A stretch of DNA of 64,000 nt from Scedosporium boydii. Taxonomy: Eukaryota > Ascomycota > Sordariomycetes > Microascales > Microascaceae. Positions within the stretch are counted from its first letter, which is position 1; every line of letters starts with the position of its first letter. A program made the translations under genes and the position numbers. Below are positions 43,287 through 55,620 of this stretch, in pieces. The stretch lies in the NCBI GenBank assembly GCA_002221725.1, contig NJFT01000102.1, forward strand, positions 1-64,000, given 5' to 3'. Below the pieces are notes generated by a model. It searched no databases. It was not told the DNA's origin and saw only the letters and a program-made list of their open reading frames with translations.

Positions 43287-43640
43287 GGTGCTATAAACGC
43301 TAAAGTATAATTCTCTGTGCTAACATCTACTCGTTTAGTCAAGGGGGAACGGTACGAGAGAGGAGAACTTGTCTACGTGGCTAGTAAGGAGGGCAGGGAT
43401 TTGGTTGCCTACATCCGTGAGTGCCCGCGATGAATGGCATATCTACCCGCGTGTCCTCTGGATGTCGCCGGACGAGCTTCGTGCTGGCATGGGATACGGA
43501 GACCGAGCGATCCGTCGTTGTGGTACATGGTGCTTCGTCGTGAGGGAGCCTCTTGGTACAGAGGATCATCAAATACAACCTCTCTTTGTCACCCTCAGGA
43601 TTGCGGGACTTTCACCTAGGTTCACTACTTGACGCCTCAT
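43287..43640 (+). pseudogene. BAH-domain fragment, frameshifted
   Basis: From the intron tail (CTACTCGTTTAG) onward, GAGAACTTGTCTACGTGGCTAG and the following 190 bp match the BAH exon at 32495-32670 (GELVYVAS.EGRDLVA). A deletion near 43421 shifts frame, and the part that should encode QPYHGKGEL is lost. The end of the piece (43565-43620) matches 35815-35870. Confidence 0.7.
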
Positions 43641-44258
43641 TTTTTTTTCTTTTCGTATTTCTTAGTCTTTCCTCACATGTTCAGACCAGACCAATTAAAG
43701 GATCCGGACACTGCTAGTATTGCCTCCTTGAAGGCTACATTTACCACGCAACACATACATTTCCTACTCCTCAACTCACAGACATAGACCTAGGTGAGGA
43801 TGGTATACCACGTGTAGCCTTCAGAGTCGTTCAAGCCAGTTGCGTGGTGACTTTAATATTTTCACTAGTGTTTTTTTTCCATGAAACTGGCAGAGACATG
43901 CAGGCTGTTGTTACATTCTCCTCACCAAGGGCGGGGTTGGTACAAGTTGCCAGGAATTTCTACAAAAGGCCATGTTCCCCCGCCATGCGCCCACAGGAAT
44001 AGGCTCCTCTCTTCTTCTCTCTTCTTCTCCTTCTTCTTCCTCTTACAACGAGGTTCCACATCCTCTTCATCGTCTTCGATGTCGGAAGAACCGAGCTTTC
44101 GAAACAGCGTCACTTTCTCGTTCACTACCGCTCCTATCGCAACCGACATAGTTAAGGAGGCAATACTCTGTGTACAAACAATTCAGAAAGTAAGAGGCTT
44201 GCTATGAACATCTCGATAATATACTCATACTCCGAAAGCAGAACCAATCCGATTCGAC

Positions 44259-45896
44259 ATGCTGCTCCAGAAGCCACGGGACGATGATGACTGGGGATGC
44301 TATTTTGTCCCGTCAGATCAGTTCGAATGGAGCCGGATGAAGGACGTACCTAGTGTGCACTTCATTCGAAGGATAACTGAGAAAATGGTTTTTGAAATGG
44401 CCGTATGTCAACCATATGCTCAACCGCTTCGGGATAACGGCTTTCCATTGTACCTCCCAAAAGAGGCGGGCATCCGATACGACATTCCACAGCCGACACG
44501 AGGAGAGATAAGTGTATACGGTATTAGAGGAGCAGAAGAGAGGACTATTTCTCTATTCATCCAGAATGCCGTCCAAGGAATACGATCCGGACGTGGCCGA
44601 GGGCTCGACCGGTATTATCGACATCACGTAATTTACAGACAGCACAGACTGGTGTCGAGGCGAATCGAATGGGAGATATTAACACGCGATATCGAGGTAT
44701 GTTTCTTCGTTCGGAAATCCTCCCACGCAGGCCATTGACAGTATATAGAGATCCGACAAGAACATTTTCGACGGGTTTTTGTTGCGCTGTGAATTAATTA
44801 GCCTTCACTTGCTTAATAATTTCGACAGTCCAGAAGCACATGAGATTGTTAAGAGGGGAAGAGAGTCGTGGGTCAAACTCTTTCGGCGGCTACCGGAGGA
44901 CAAAACCTTAGGAATGCATGAACTGGCATTACTCCGTCGCGTACTCGAATCTGCCGGCCATACTGTTGATGTTCAGCAAAACCGATTCGAGACGAGGTGG
45001 TCAGCAAAGGAAAACCTAGCAAAGCTAGGACATATCCTTAGAGTTGACTACTACTTAGAAGTCACGGGGCCAGTTTTATTTAATAGATTCGACGCACAGG
45101 AGGCTCTCAGGAAGTTCGGTTCATTCAAGACCAGTGGACTGGAGGAACTGAGGGTGCAGATGCTTCAGCATGTGCCGATTGGGTTCTCGGAGGTTGCTCT
45201 TCCATCCCAGTTGTCCTACAGCGTTGCAGAAGGCACAATGATAAGGTTCCAACGCAGAAGGTGAGGATGAGAAAATTAAAACATATAGGAATTTTACTTA
45301 CACACAATAGAAACAAAATATACCGCAAGATACCTTGTCTCCGGAAACCCGAGAACGAGATGCCCATATTCCTTGATCACATCAGCTCCGACCCGATAAA
45401 TGAAGCAGTTTACAAGCTGGTTATATCAGAAAGCGGCAACTTCTACAAGCGAGGGATAGCAGACCTGCATAAAGTCCAGGTGCCTGAACAGACTGATCTA
45501 ATTCTCCGCGGCTTGTTCTCTTATGCGTCCCTTCTCCCCGATCAGGATGAAGTTTGCGACCCTATCAATGGCTGCTTCCTGTGGGATTATGGCCGTCATT
45601 TAGCTGGCTACAAACTTAAGAATCGGCGGGCAGTCTGGCACCGCATGCTACTATCTGTCAAGCGTGCTACTAACAAAAGGCCCATGGACATCCCACCCTT
45701 GTTCAACCAAGAGATCTCAGACCTGCCGTTCCATTGGTATGATGGGCTGTCGGACAATTACTGGCGGCTGAAACACGATGAAAAATTGACTCATAAGGAG
45801 GCCTGGGAAAAGACGCGGAAGCGATTCGAAGAGGAAATGGGATGTCTCGACAACCGCTGGGATGTAAAGAATGACGATGGCTGGGAAATCCTATAA
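44259..45896 (+). CDS. Hypothetical fungal protein
   Basis: Exons 44259-44696, 44749-45260 and 45311-45896 join in frame to give 511 residues (MLLQKPRDDDDWGCYF ... DDGWEIL). A possible upstream exon at 44079-44189 (MSEEPSFRNSVTFSF, GTAAGA donor) does not keep frame with any acceptor I see, so I start at 44259. The protein is mixed alpha/beta and charged (LFRRLPEDKTLGMHELALLRR; DEVCDPINGCFLWDYGRHLAGY). No membrane helices, and no domain recognised. A pyrimidine-rich stretch (TTTTTTCTCTTTTTC) follows the stop. Confidence 0.55.
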
Positions 45897-46836
45897 CTTT
45901 GAATGGGACGAATTGGGCCGTTGCTGCTGGTGGCCAGCTTTTTTTTTTTTTCTCTTTTTCTTTCATTTCAGACCTCTCCTACAGGCCCAACACTTCAAAA
46001 CTCTAATGTCTGTGGAAGCAACGCTCTTTCGTTACCCGGAATATAACTCAAGAATCCTATCCCCATTACGATGCAACACTCCATCAGCAGCCTGGTCAGT
46101 GCCTGGATCGTGTTGGTTTTCAGCATCCTTTTGTCTTTATTTTTTATTTTCATCGGAGACAGGCCATCAGCACAGACTCTTAAGGTGGCCCTGAGGAGGG
46201 TCCCTGACTTTCTGGTTGCCATGGCAGCCTTAGTCTATCGTCACATCCACTCTCCCTATTCTTTCCAGTTCTCCTTCTCTTTCTTTCCAGATATAGATTC
46301 TTATGCCAAGCTACATTAAAGAATATTATCTCAAAACCCTCTTCCGAATCTTCGACCGGCACTCTTTCTTGGTTCCCGCTCCCCGCCATCTTTATAGTAC
46401 CCTTGGTTATTTTGTCAAAGTATAGTACATATAAATTCCGTATGATCTTTTGGGCAATACAGTTTCAGTTGAATAGCCCTCCTCGGTCGTAATCACATCG
46501 ACGCTGAAGGTGTCGCTGCTCTTCTCTATGCTAGCCTGCATTGTTCGTGTTCGGCTAGCTTCCTTTTAGTTGGAACTATTAGCTAAGAAGTATATATGCA
46601 TATTAGACCGCGACCTTTTTTCCTCAACCTGGGGCGTAGTGTCGGTAACAGAGTAAGAGAGGGGTTCGTGGTTTGTCCGTTGGGTTGACTTCGGATAAAC
46701 ATAGAGTTAAGTGACCTGGAGTTATTCCGACTTACAATATTAGTCAGCTCTCTCAAACCCCCCTTAATAAGGAGACAGCTAGGTTCCCCTGCCACTTCGA
46801 CAGTTTTTTGGCCAGCTTCTTTCAAGTGAGATCGTC

Positions 46837-48717
46837 ATGCCGTTCTGCCTTTACCAGTCTCGTGGCCATATTAGGCCCTGGCCGTACTGCGGCCTATGTG
46901 GCAGCTCAATTGCCGTTGATGAGTTATGTGTTGCCCGTAAGTACCTACTACTTCTCCCTTCAACTAAAATATGCCAATCTGATCGCGTTAGTGCTTGGAA
47001 ACGCGGCCGCGGCCCCATCTTTGCGCCACACAGCGACCTTCAAGTTCCCCGACTACGGCCAAAGTAACCAGCGTGTTGGCGGAATGCTCCTTTGTCGGCG
47101 ACCGGGTTGCAGAAGGTGTGCCGCCTCGGCTGAATCGTCGACCGTACACTCTGGGTGTCTCGAAGTCATCGCAGAAGGGCTGGACGAAGATCGCTTGTGG
47201 GTTGCTACTGTCTGGCGGATTCCGTGGCGGCAGGCTCCCAATCTGTTCCTTGACGTAGGGGATATTACGCCAGATCTCTCGTTAGCATCTGCCTTTGGTT
47301 TAGGGAGGATGAAGAATCTCCCGCTGGAAATACTTCGTATGATCCAGGAGTATTCGTCAACAGCTCGGTTTTGGCAGTATAGTGCGGCTCTCAACGTGGC
47401 TCGACTCCTACAGGTCGCTCCATTAGACGAGCTCTCAGTTCCCTTACTCCGCGTTACAGCATGGGAACGTGGATGCCATCCAGAAATCGCAGGAATTTCT
47501 AGTGAACCCCACATTCTGCGGTTGACGATTGACTCATACGGGATTAGGCAGATTGACAAGCTAGCTCAAAGTCCGAGATATAAGCCACAGCGAACTGACC
47601 GCCTCGTATTCGTTATCGTAGAGGCAGATAAGATCCAAGATGTCACTGCACACTTTAAAGTAGGTCCTACTATTTAACAACTGGGAACATTCTCTCACTT
47701 TTCAAGTTTCGACGTGCGCGTTTAGAGTTGCCTTCATCCCACAGGCTTTGCTTATGGGATACCCCTTCGCCTCCTAACTTAGAGGAATGTCTCCCTTGGC
47801 CTACCGATATCGCCGGCCCGATGCGTTTCCGCAGCATTGAGCTGCGTAAGATAACTGGAATTACGTTTTTCGTCCACTCTAATGATATCTACGGCATCCA
47901 CGCTCATACATCTGTTGCTCCATGCGCCAAGGTATCAAGTTCTAAACTCTCTCGTCTACGTCAACGGTCCGCGGTCTGGGTGTATATCCCTATTCCTGAA
48001 AGTGACTCTATTGTAGCCTTTGGGGTTGGGAAAGCACGGTCTGGGGGCGAGTTCTGCTTACTTGTAGGTTTGCCCATTACCCAATAGTGAGCTGTCTTGA
48101 AGGTCTAATCTAATTCCGCTTAGTTCCGCTTGAGACTCGCTGGTGATGTCATCGTCGGCCTCGCTTCACTGTGGAATGCAAGAGACGTCGAGTTCCGAAC
48201 TAAAGTTTTGCCATTGAGCCTTTTCTACGACGCAGCCGAAGTGCGACCTATCTCTGTAATCGGAGCTTACAGCGAAATGGGTTGCGGCGCACCACTTGGT
48301 CCAGTCCATCGCCCTCCTATTGACGAACCTCCGTTTCGAAATGCATGTTTCTCCTTAGCTACCTTAGACAATGTTGACCGCGTTAGCGTTTTCTATAGTG
48401 ACCAATTGGGGCTCTGCATGGGAATATTACTTGAATACGAGAACGGCGCGCAGCGGTCGCTTGGTCAGTGCCGAATGGGCATGGACCCAGTCAAATCTTG
48501 TACGAAACCTTTGCGCATTTGCCTCCTGCAAAGGCTTTACTCTCGGGTCGGAATAGCAGTGAAGCTTCGAGCCACAACCGTTCGGGTCACGGAGCGGGAT
48601 GAGTGCGAGCATAGTCGAGACAGCGATGAAGAGGGCTGGACTTGTTTCCCAATGTGTGGCGCGCTGGAATTCTGGTTTTCGGACAGAGAAACACACCTGG
48701 CGGTAATCGTGGATTAG
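46837..48717 (+). CDS. Conserved fungal protein with N-terminal CxxC (F-box-like helix)
   Basis: Exons 46837-46936, 46992-47659, 47707-48063 and 48124-48717 give 572 residues. The start MPFCLYQSRGHIRPWPYCGLCG, then CRRPGCRRC, makes a small metal-binding head. Near residue 140 lies LPLEILRMIQEYS, an F-box-like helix. A long beta-rich region follows (LRLTIDSYGIRQI; KITGITFFVHSNDIYGIHAHT; RQRSAVWVYIPI; LAGDVIVGLASL; CFSLATLDNVDRVSVF; GILLEYENGAQRSLGQCR; ending ALEFWFSDRETHLAVIVD). I recognise this as a large uncharacterised eurotialean family, often repeated per genome. The copy appears intact. A role in substrate recognition is speculative. Confidence 0.75.
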
Positions 48718-48810
48718 CCCTTCTTGAGTATAATCTAAATTGTTCAAGGGAACCGTACACTCCGCGCCTGACCGATCATTCGACACACCGGGCTCCTCCA
48801 CTAAACGGGG

Positions 48811-49332
48811 ATGCCCAGTCCACGGAAACCGAGATGCCCCTCAGAGCAGAGCCAACGGCACAGAGCCCCCAGAGTACACGGATGCCTGCACCGGTCGTTC
48901 AGCACCACTCGGGATCAAGGGATGCAATGTGACGAGGAGGTCGACTGGAGTCGAAGGCAATTAACTCCCGGCGTTCATAGTGCGGATACAAATCCCCCTC
49001 TCCCCGAACCTAGTCGGAATAACGATGATTCCGAACCCGCACCCGCTCCCTATTTGGAATACCATCCGCCAGCTTCTGTAGCTGATAACTCAATACGTAC
49101 GATTACTGCGGCCGCGCGGGTTGGGTCCAGCGATATGAGAACGAATACGAACTTTGCAGAAAGCCATACACAGTCCACTCATGATACCTCCATGCTAGGC
49201 CTGGATCTGCTTGCTGCTGCCGCCAGACAACCTCGAGCAAGCGCCCCAACCCCAGTGTCATCACAGACTCACTCAAGCAGACTCCCCAGCCATCAGTGGG
49301 AGATGAAGGTGATCCGTGGGACCCCGTCATAG
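48811..49332 (+). CDS. Doubtful disordered open frame
   Basis: 173 codons from ATG 48811 encoding Ser/Pro/Arg-rich sequence without a recognisable domain. It lies directly downstream of the conserved gene and could be 3' sequence. Low confidence. Confidence 0.15.
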   Translation: MPSPRKPRCPSEQSQRHRAPRVHGCLHRSFSTTRDQGMQCDEEVDWSRRQLTPGVHSADTNPPLPEPSRNNDDSEPAPAPYLEYHPPASVADNSIRTITAAARVGSSDMRTNTNFAESHTQSTHDTSMLGLDLLAAAARQPRASAPTPVSSQTHSSRLPSHQWEMKVIRGTPS

Positions 49333-50392
49333 ATTCTGACCCAGATCCAGAAAGTCTGGCGTTCCTGAGGGAGCTTACCGATCCCTAGCTCTTTATCGCC
49401 AGTCCGAGCGACGGAAGACGACTATTATTTCAAAGGCAGGGGCAAAGTTTAACACCAGAAATATTTATATATTCTCAACTTGAGTCGAGGTATGTACAAC
49501 AAGTGGTTGAAACGACGGACTGTGGCTGAGCAAAATAACAGGACGGTCGTGAACACTATTACATCCCCTCCAACGTCGTCGGTGCTATTTTGGTTGTCTA
49601 GCAAAGGAGCGAAGGTATGATAGGGAGTACATTCCTCGAGGGAATTGTTAGTGGTTTTTCGATTTGCTTTGCACGAATTGCATGGGGGTGATTTGGAATT
49701 AAAAATTGCATACCGCAGTGAAATGAAGAACTTCGTTACTAACGTGAGGCCGCAATATCCACGTGACTTAGACAATTCTCGCGTTGTGATCACGTGACCC
49801 TTCCCTCCTCCAATTATTGTCTGTTGGTCGAGTCCATCAGGCATGTACAGGCTACAAGAGTCTCGAGGGTGGACGAGTGTAGGAAAAGGGAGTTCTTGAA
49901 ATGTAGAGCGGCATTTACCCCTCCGATCGGCACCCTCAGTATTACATGCGACAGCTACCGCCATCGCGTTGGGAGTCCGAGGTCTTATCCAGTGATACGT
50001 TGTGGAGGAGACGTTCATCGTGGTCACGGTTACCTCTGAGCGTAATTATGCACAATCCGTATGGTATATATAAATAAAAGAAAAAATATTTTGAAAACCC
50101 TGGCCGGTCGGAGGAGCATGGGCTTGCCTGTGTCTCGACATGCGGAGTAATGATGTGGCTGCTTTTCATTGGTCTCCGCGAGTGATCTCACCTTCTCCTA
50201 TGCTGAGTCTCCATCTTATCTGGAACCACATCAAAACACGAATGAATTTTTAGCCAGCCCATAAAGAGCCCAATCCCCATGCTCTTCGCCGCCCGTAGAA
50301 GCCAAAAGGTTACTTGCTTCATTCCATTCTTCCTTCCAAGAAGCCCTAGGCTCTGACTATTTTTTGCATTCTATTATCGGTTCTTCAATACA
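49333..50392. other. Intergenic, no gene supported
   Basis: Contains two CACGTG boxes (around 49758 and 49791), which suit bHLH regulators, but no convincing exon. Confidence 0.4.
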
Positions 50393-50899
50393 ATGATGAA
50401 TACCCAAAATCAAAACAACTCTGCTCGCACCACTAGTGGCAGCACCAGCACTCAGACTAAATCTGGCAACCCCACCGCATCCAGATGGAGTGAGGGTACC
50501 TTTGGCCCCGCCAAAAGCGACGCCTCTTCTATGATCGAAACGACTACCAGCGGCGAAGGCTCCTCAACCGCGGCCTACAGTGGCGTCTCTGAGGAGGCAA
50601 CAGGCGTCACGGCCGCGAAAGCCAATATAATCAGTATCTCGGGTCGTGGGGCGGGAAATACACAAGCACATGGTTCCACCATGACGGCTCTGACCTCCCC
50701 CGATACCAAGCAACAAGGCGAAGACGACGTTAAGATCGATGAGCTGTTCTCTGGGGTCGAACCAGGTGTTCTGCAGGTCCTGATCTCGTCGGGAAGGGGA
50801 GCCAAGAAATCCCGTGGCGAAGATTCACTTCCAGCGCTGCCTGAAGATGGGGAAAGTGTCCAAGAGGAGCCAGCCGAGCCGAGGGCCGCAGAAACCTAA
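50393..50899 (+). CDS. Small disordered protein
   Basis: Intronless, 168 residues from ATG 50393 (second Met follows at once). Rich in Ser, Thr, Gly and Gln; two ISSGRGA/ISGRGAG motifs (about residues 84 and 131) and an acidic tail. No folded domain. The stop codon overlaps the last 4 bp of the convergent APH-like gene. Confidence 0.5.
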   Translation: MMNTQNQNNSARTTSGSTSTQTKSGNPTASRWSEGTFGPAKSDASSMIETTTSGEGSSTAAYSGVSEEATGVTAAKANIISISGRGAGNTQAHGSTMTALTSPDTKQQGEDDVKIDELFSGVEPGVLQVLISSGRGAKKSRGEDSLPALPEDGESVQEEPAEPRAAET

Positions 50900-52747
50900 C
50901 TTGAAGCGACTCTCTTTCCAGCCATCCAGTCCACGTACTTTCTTATCAACTTAACAGCCGAACGCTGCTCTCCATCTATCTCATCTTGTTTCACCGGTGG
51001 GGCTTTCTCTCCAAACACTTCTGCCAACTGAGCCATATAGTTGCTGCGGTCTTGGAGCTTGGTTGTGATAACTTCCTGTGTATTCGGAGACCATAAAAGT
51101 GAAACTGGATAGATGGTTGCAGGCATCTGAGGGAAGTCGAACAGAGGACTCAAGCGGTGTCTCGTGAGCCGATACATAGCATTTTTCGAAGCTAAGCAAC
51201 AGTTAAACCATACGCGTTGAGAGCTCCAGGTCTCATGTATGATGCTGCTCAATTTTGTGCCACTCAGTAAAGCCGTCAGAGGAGACATATCCATGTCACG
51301 TTCCTCTTTTTCGAAAACATTCATAAAATCTTTATAGATCATCTCATACTTAGTGCCATCTTCTGCGATCTCATCGATAGCTTCTTTAGAGAGCCACATA
51401 GGCGGATCCAGCATATCAACCGGGAGGGAAACCACCCATTCGAGGTCCAGGATTGCTGCAATGGTTCCATCATCCTCAACGAAAATATTACTCTGATGTA
51501 GATCAGTGAACTGGAGAACGAATGGTCCATAGCGGCGTTTTCTGCATATGAAATGATGGGCAGTAGTGCGAAGAAATGACTTGGTGAACATCTGCATCCG
51601 ACAGTCCGATTCGCTAAACGTGGCGTTGGGTTCTTGGAGAAAACGATTATCGTGGAAGGTGATCATGTCAGAGATATACGGCTCAACGCACGGATATGTT
51701 TCATCGCGGGCCATTGTCTGGGGGGCGCCGTTGCTCTCGAGGATCATCATGTCGCTCGTTATGGGACGATTAGTTAAGGATATTGTGCTATCATCATTGA
51801 AACGTAGGCAGCCGATTCTCTGTTGAGGAAAGCGATAAAGGGCAAGCAGGATGCGCGAAAGGCTGCTGAATAGGTTCTGCCTCTTGTTCGAGTCGGCCAT
51901 GACAGAGTCCTCGACAGATGACAACATCTTGCCGACGGATGGCTCGATGTAATCCAAGATCATATACCCGCAGGAAAGGTTATGCAGGGGGTTGGTTTGG
52001 GTATAAAATGACGGCACCGGCCGTCGAAACATTGTGCTAACGAGCCTCCGAATAGAAAGGCCGAAGCGGGTGAGGAGTGGCAATTGGCTAGCATGTGTGA
52101 ACTAGAGAAGAGTTAGCTCGTATGCACATCTAGGAAGGAAATAACAATCATACATGGAGGCCACCGTTTGGAAACCCGAATCCGTATAAATGAGGGATAG
52201 GGATAGATGAGCAGTATTCCTGAATCCAGACATAGCTCGCAGTTTCGCATGCTAATTTCTCGTGAATAGAGCCAGGGTGTGAAGACTCAGCCAGCTTTGG
52301 CGGTATGGGGCAGCGGATAGCTACTCGGGTCTCGGGACCAGTTCTGACGGGGATGACGACGTTGAAACCTCCTGTAATCCACTTTATTGGAGGCTGGACA
52401 GTACATGTGCTCGGGTCTAGGCGGAGGTGGTGGGCGACAAGAGATTCGAGTGTCGGTATCTGGCGGAAGAGAGACTTTTTAAAATCTAGGATATCTCTGG
52501 CGCAGTCCTTGCGGTTGAGAACATTGAATTCAGCATCCAACGCTTCTTGGAAAGTAAGGTGCCTACCATCATCGAGCTGAACCCGATGCCTGGGCATTTT
52601 GTAGGAATCTAAGGGTGGGCGGAGACTTGCGAGAAATGAAGCAATAAAAGTTTCTGGAAGAGAGTCTAGAAGCCTCTGAGTTTGCTCAGTCAAGCTGGTG
52701 CTGCTGTCAGATTTGATATTTGAGGCATGGGACTGGGGTTGACGCAT
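50896..52747 (-). CDS. APH-family kinase-like protein
   Basis: Exons 52747-52154 and 52101-50896 (52 bp intron) on the minus strand give 599 residues. Features: ATP-site-like WITGGFNVVIPVRT and VAIRCPIPP (beta strands with the small-residue loop), hinge-like YMILDYIEPSVGKML, catalytic-loop LQFTDLHQSNIFV (Asp and Asn present, but Thr where the family's upstream His normally lies), and ILDLEWVVSLP (metal-site LDxE). Fungal APH-like proteins are abundant and mostly of unknown substrate. The GTTTTCCC... N-terminus to residue 80 is disordered. Apparently intact; activity plausible but unproven. Confidence 0.75.
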
Positions 52748-52905
52748 CAAACTTGAGCCGAATATTTACCGACCACCACAATATAAGCCACGAAAATAAA
52801 GCAAATATGCGTAAACCACGTGATAGCGCCACATCTCTCACGTGTCGGATGGGTGAGGCAGGTGGGGCCTACAACTTCTGGGATCCGAGCACCCAATGCA
52901 GACGA

Positions 52906-53350
52906 CCACGGCCTTCCGACTTTTACGTTGAACATTCCTGGAAGCGAAATCCCGCTGCTTGACATTCGAACCCAGCAAGTAGCCACACGATCATCTCGAC
53001 ATCGACGTGGATTCATGTCTCGACCCTGCGTCCTGGACCAAACGATCCCAGGGCCGGTCCTGAGAGCAACTTTCCCCATCTTTCGGTTCTTACGCCATTG
53101 GCCCGTCGGTCCGTAATTTTTTTCTGCAGACTGACCGCCCGGTCGTTTACAGGCGAAGAAGAAAAGAATGATATAAGTTACGATGTTTCCTCAGTATCTA
53201 GTGTGTTCTTCTAGACTCTTCAGTAGTCAGCAAGTCACTACACTACACGTCACTACACCCTACACTATTAAACAGCCCCCGCGACCCTATCCAAGAACAT
53301 CCATCGGTAGGATCGTAAAAGCACGGTAGTCCGCCCATACGATAGCGAGG
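52906..53350. repeat. Inverted repeat, left arm
   Basis: The reverse complement of 55215-55620 matches this stretch at 75-85% over most of its length. Landmarks: TTACGTTGAACATTCCTGG, ATCTAGTGTGTTCTTCTA, GATCGTAAAAGCACGGTAG. Its outer end is a copy, in reverse orientation, of the last codons of the gene at 55542. Confidence 0.75.
53037..53152. repeat. Oppositely oriented core inside the left arm
   Basis: About 115 bp (GGGCCGGTCCTGA ... GCCCGGTCGTTTACAGG) matches 55369-55472 in direct orientation, although the flanking arms match in inverted orientation. The core ends are themselves roughly inverted (AAACGATC... and ...GGTCGTTT). Confidence 0.6.
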
Positions 53351-53702
53351 TCAGAAATTACCATTTCTCGCTGTGGCCTGAGTACGACTCGGAACCCCAG
53401 ATAACTTTCGCTAACCGAGACCTCGATTCACGCTACCGCGTCCCTGCGTTGTAAGTTTAAGCTCTTCGGTTCCCCCTTATATATATATTTTTTTTATATT
53501 TTGATAGTTTTCTCTCGAGCCGCTTCCAGATACGCAGGTCAATAATTCACAGGAATATTATGTTTAGCAGGCAAGATCCTAGGAACAGTTGCCGTTGTAA
53601 ACGGAACAGCAGACTAGCTTTATGACAATAGCAACAACGATGCCCAAGAGCCCTCATCACTCCCTAGAACCCGAAGCTCATCCTACAGTGAACCCACCAG
53701 CC

Positions 53703-54694
53703 CTAAACCCTCTCTTCTCCATCGCAGTCTTCACACCTTCTCACCCTAATTTGAGCAGACCTCCTTGGATTCCTTCTTCTAGTGATATCTGCAGAGAGCG
53801 TATTGTTTCGTGCCTTGATCCGAGCTGACCGCCTGGGCTCTGTGGCTGTTGGCTTAGTACTGGCCTGTGCTCGGCCAGCGCCGGCTCCTTGCACGGGTCC
53901 TTGGCCCCCCCTTTTCTCTGCATTAGCCAGTGTGGTGTGCAGCCGCCCAAAAGCCGGGCGACCATCGTCCAAAAGTCCATAGAAGGCTACATTGAAATCG
54001 GGAGTGTCCAGGCGGCGACCTGCCCCTTGCTGCTGCTCAAGTCTGGACTCTGTAGCACTTCCCCGTAAGGTTGCTGTCTCTTGGTCTTCTTCAGATACCG
54101 CACCAGATAGCCTATCACCGCCATCACCACATCCTCCATCATAGTTGTGGCTCATTGCCAACTTTAGAGCTTTGTTCTCAGCTGTTATCTTGTCAAGTGT
54201 AACTTGAAGCTGAGCTTTGTTGGGTAGTCTGCTTATTACTTCAGAGTCCCTCTGCAATGACAATGAAGAACGTTGCTCTAGACGCTGTCTCATGCTCTTG
54301 AGCTCCTCGACCCTAGTATTTGGTAAGTACCTAAATTTGCAGAAAGAGGAGCTGGAACTTACGGGATGGCATGCGTCGACACCATCGTATCTTGGCAGAA
54401 ATCGAGCCATCTCTCCACTATTCCCTCCTTGAAAATGATCATAATATCCTTGCCTCCCTGCTGCTGTATATATACCTCCGAATGACCGGGGCAGTACAGA
54501 CAGTTAATGTTCCTCAACGATGTGCGAAAGAAGCTGCTCCAGCCTCCATCCCAGATCAACACCTTCATAACTCCTTCGCAATAGCCCCAGCACGGCCATA
54601 CATCATCCGGAAACCCCATAGAAAATATTTTCGTAAAGACCGCTATTATGGGGAAGTGAGCAAGGTTGCTATCAGGGGAGTTATCAGGGTTCAT
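53703..54694 (-). CDS. Hypothetical coiled-coil protein with basic tail
   Basis: Exons 54694-54363 and 54312-53703 on the minus strand (50 bp intron) give 313 residues. The first exon is globular, with Trp/Cys and aromatic residues (DDVWPCWGYCEGVMKVLIWDG). The second begins with a coiled coil (VEELKSMRQRLEQRSSLSL; QVTLDKITAENKALKLAM), then Gly/Gln-rich sequence and a basic C-terminus (PRRSARIKARNN, RRRNPRRSAQIRVRR) of the kind that contacts DNA. It is the only gene inside the 52.9-55.6 kb inverted repeats. No family recognised. Confidence 0.5.
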
Positions 54695-55214
54695 AGTTTG
54701 TGGGGTGTATGATCAAGGAGTAGGAGGGTTGTTAGTTAGGTGGGGAGAAAAAGGAGGGAAGGTTTGTCTCATCCGTGGGAGGGGAGCAGCGCAGTTTATA
54801 TATTTGACTTGCCCCGGTTCTAGAAGCGTGCTTACACAGCCACGGGGCAAGCCGTGGCTAGAATCTTTTCCCAACGGGATCGGGCTCATATGACTTAGGC
54901 CATTCTTAAACCGAGTGGTTCGGGAAGGCGGGTGGATGACAAGGAGAAGAGGTGGCCATGGCTGGGAGAGAATTAGCTGGGTGCCGCATTGCAGTTCTCC
55001 ATTGCAGCTGAGTTTCCCGAGCAGTCAGTCGCGAACTCTGCTGACGGACCTTCGGTTTCGGGGGTAGTCGACATGCGCCACGGATCGACGAGGGCCTTGG
55101 CGGAGGTGGTGCGAAAGAGGGGAAGCCTGTCTTGTCCTTGAGAGGGCTCATGTGTCCAGGTCCCGTGCTTGCATAAGCTTGGAGAGAGCCGTCGTTTAAG
55201 TGTTTTGTCTACGT

Positions 55215-55620
55215 GGGTATGGGCGGTCGACTACCGTGCTTTTACGATCCACCGATGGATGGTCAGGGATAGGGTCGGGGGCGGTTTGTGTAAGTGACTT
55301 GCTAACCACTAAATAGAAGAACACACTAGATACTTGAAGCAATCGTTCTTTCCTTCCAGCACTTCCGATCGCAGGGTCGGTCCTGAAAGCGACCTTCCCA
55401 TTCTTCTTATGCCATTGGTCCGTCAGTCCGTTATTGTTTTCTGCTGGGACTGATCGCCCGGTTGTTTACAGGCCACGCAAGGTCGCGCATGAATCCATGT
55501 CGATGCCTGATCCTCTCTCCGCTCGCGACATGATCGTGTCGCTACTCGCTGGGTTCGAATGTCAACGGCAGCGGGGTTTCGCATTTCCAGGAATGTTCAA
55601 CGTAAATGTCGGAAGGCAGT
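55215..55620. repeat. Inverted repeat, right arm
   Basis: Partner of 52906-53350; contains its core at about 55369-55472. The outer end overlaps the 3' end of the coding region at 55542. Confidence 0.75.

Noticed and set aside
47053..47559. 168-codon minus-strand frame
   Set aside because: Antisense to a conserved gene with four matching exons.
49449..50027. 192-codon minus-strand frame
   Set aside because: No ATG in good context, no domain, composition like intergenic sequence.
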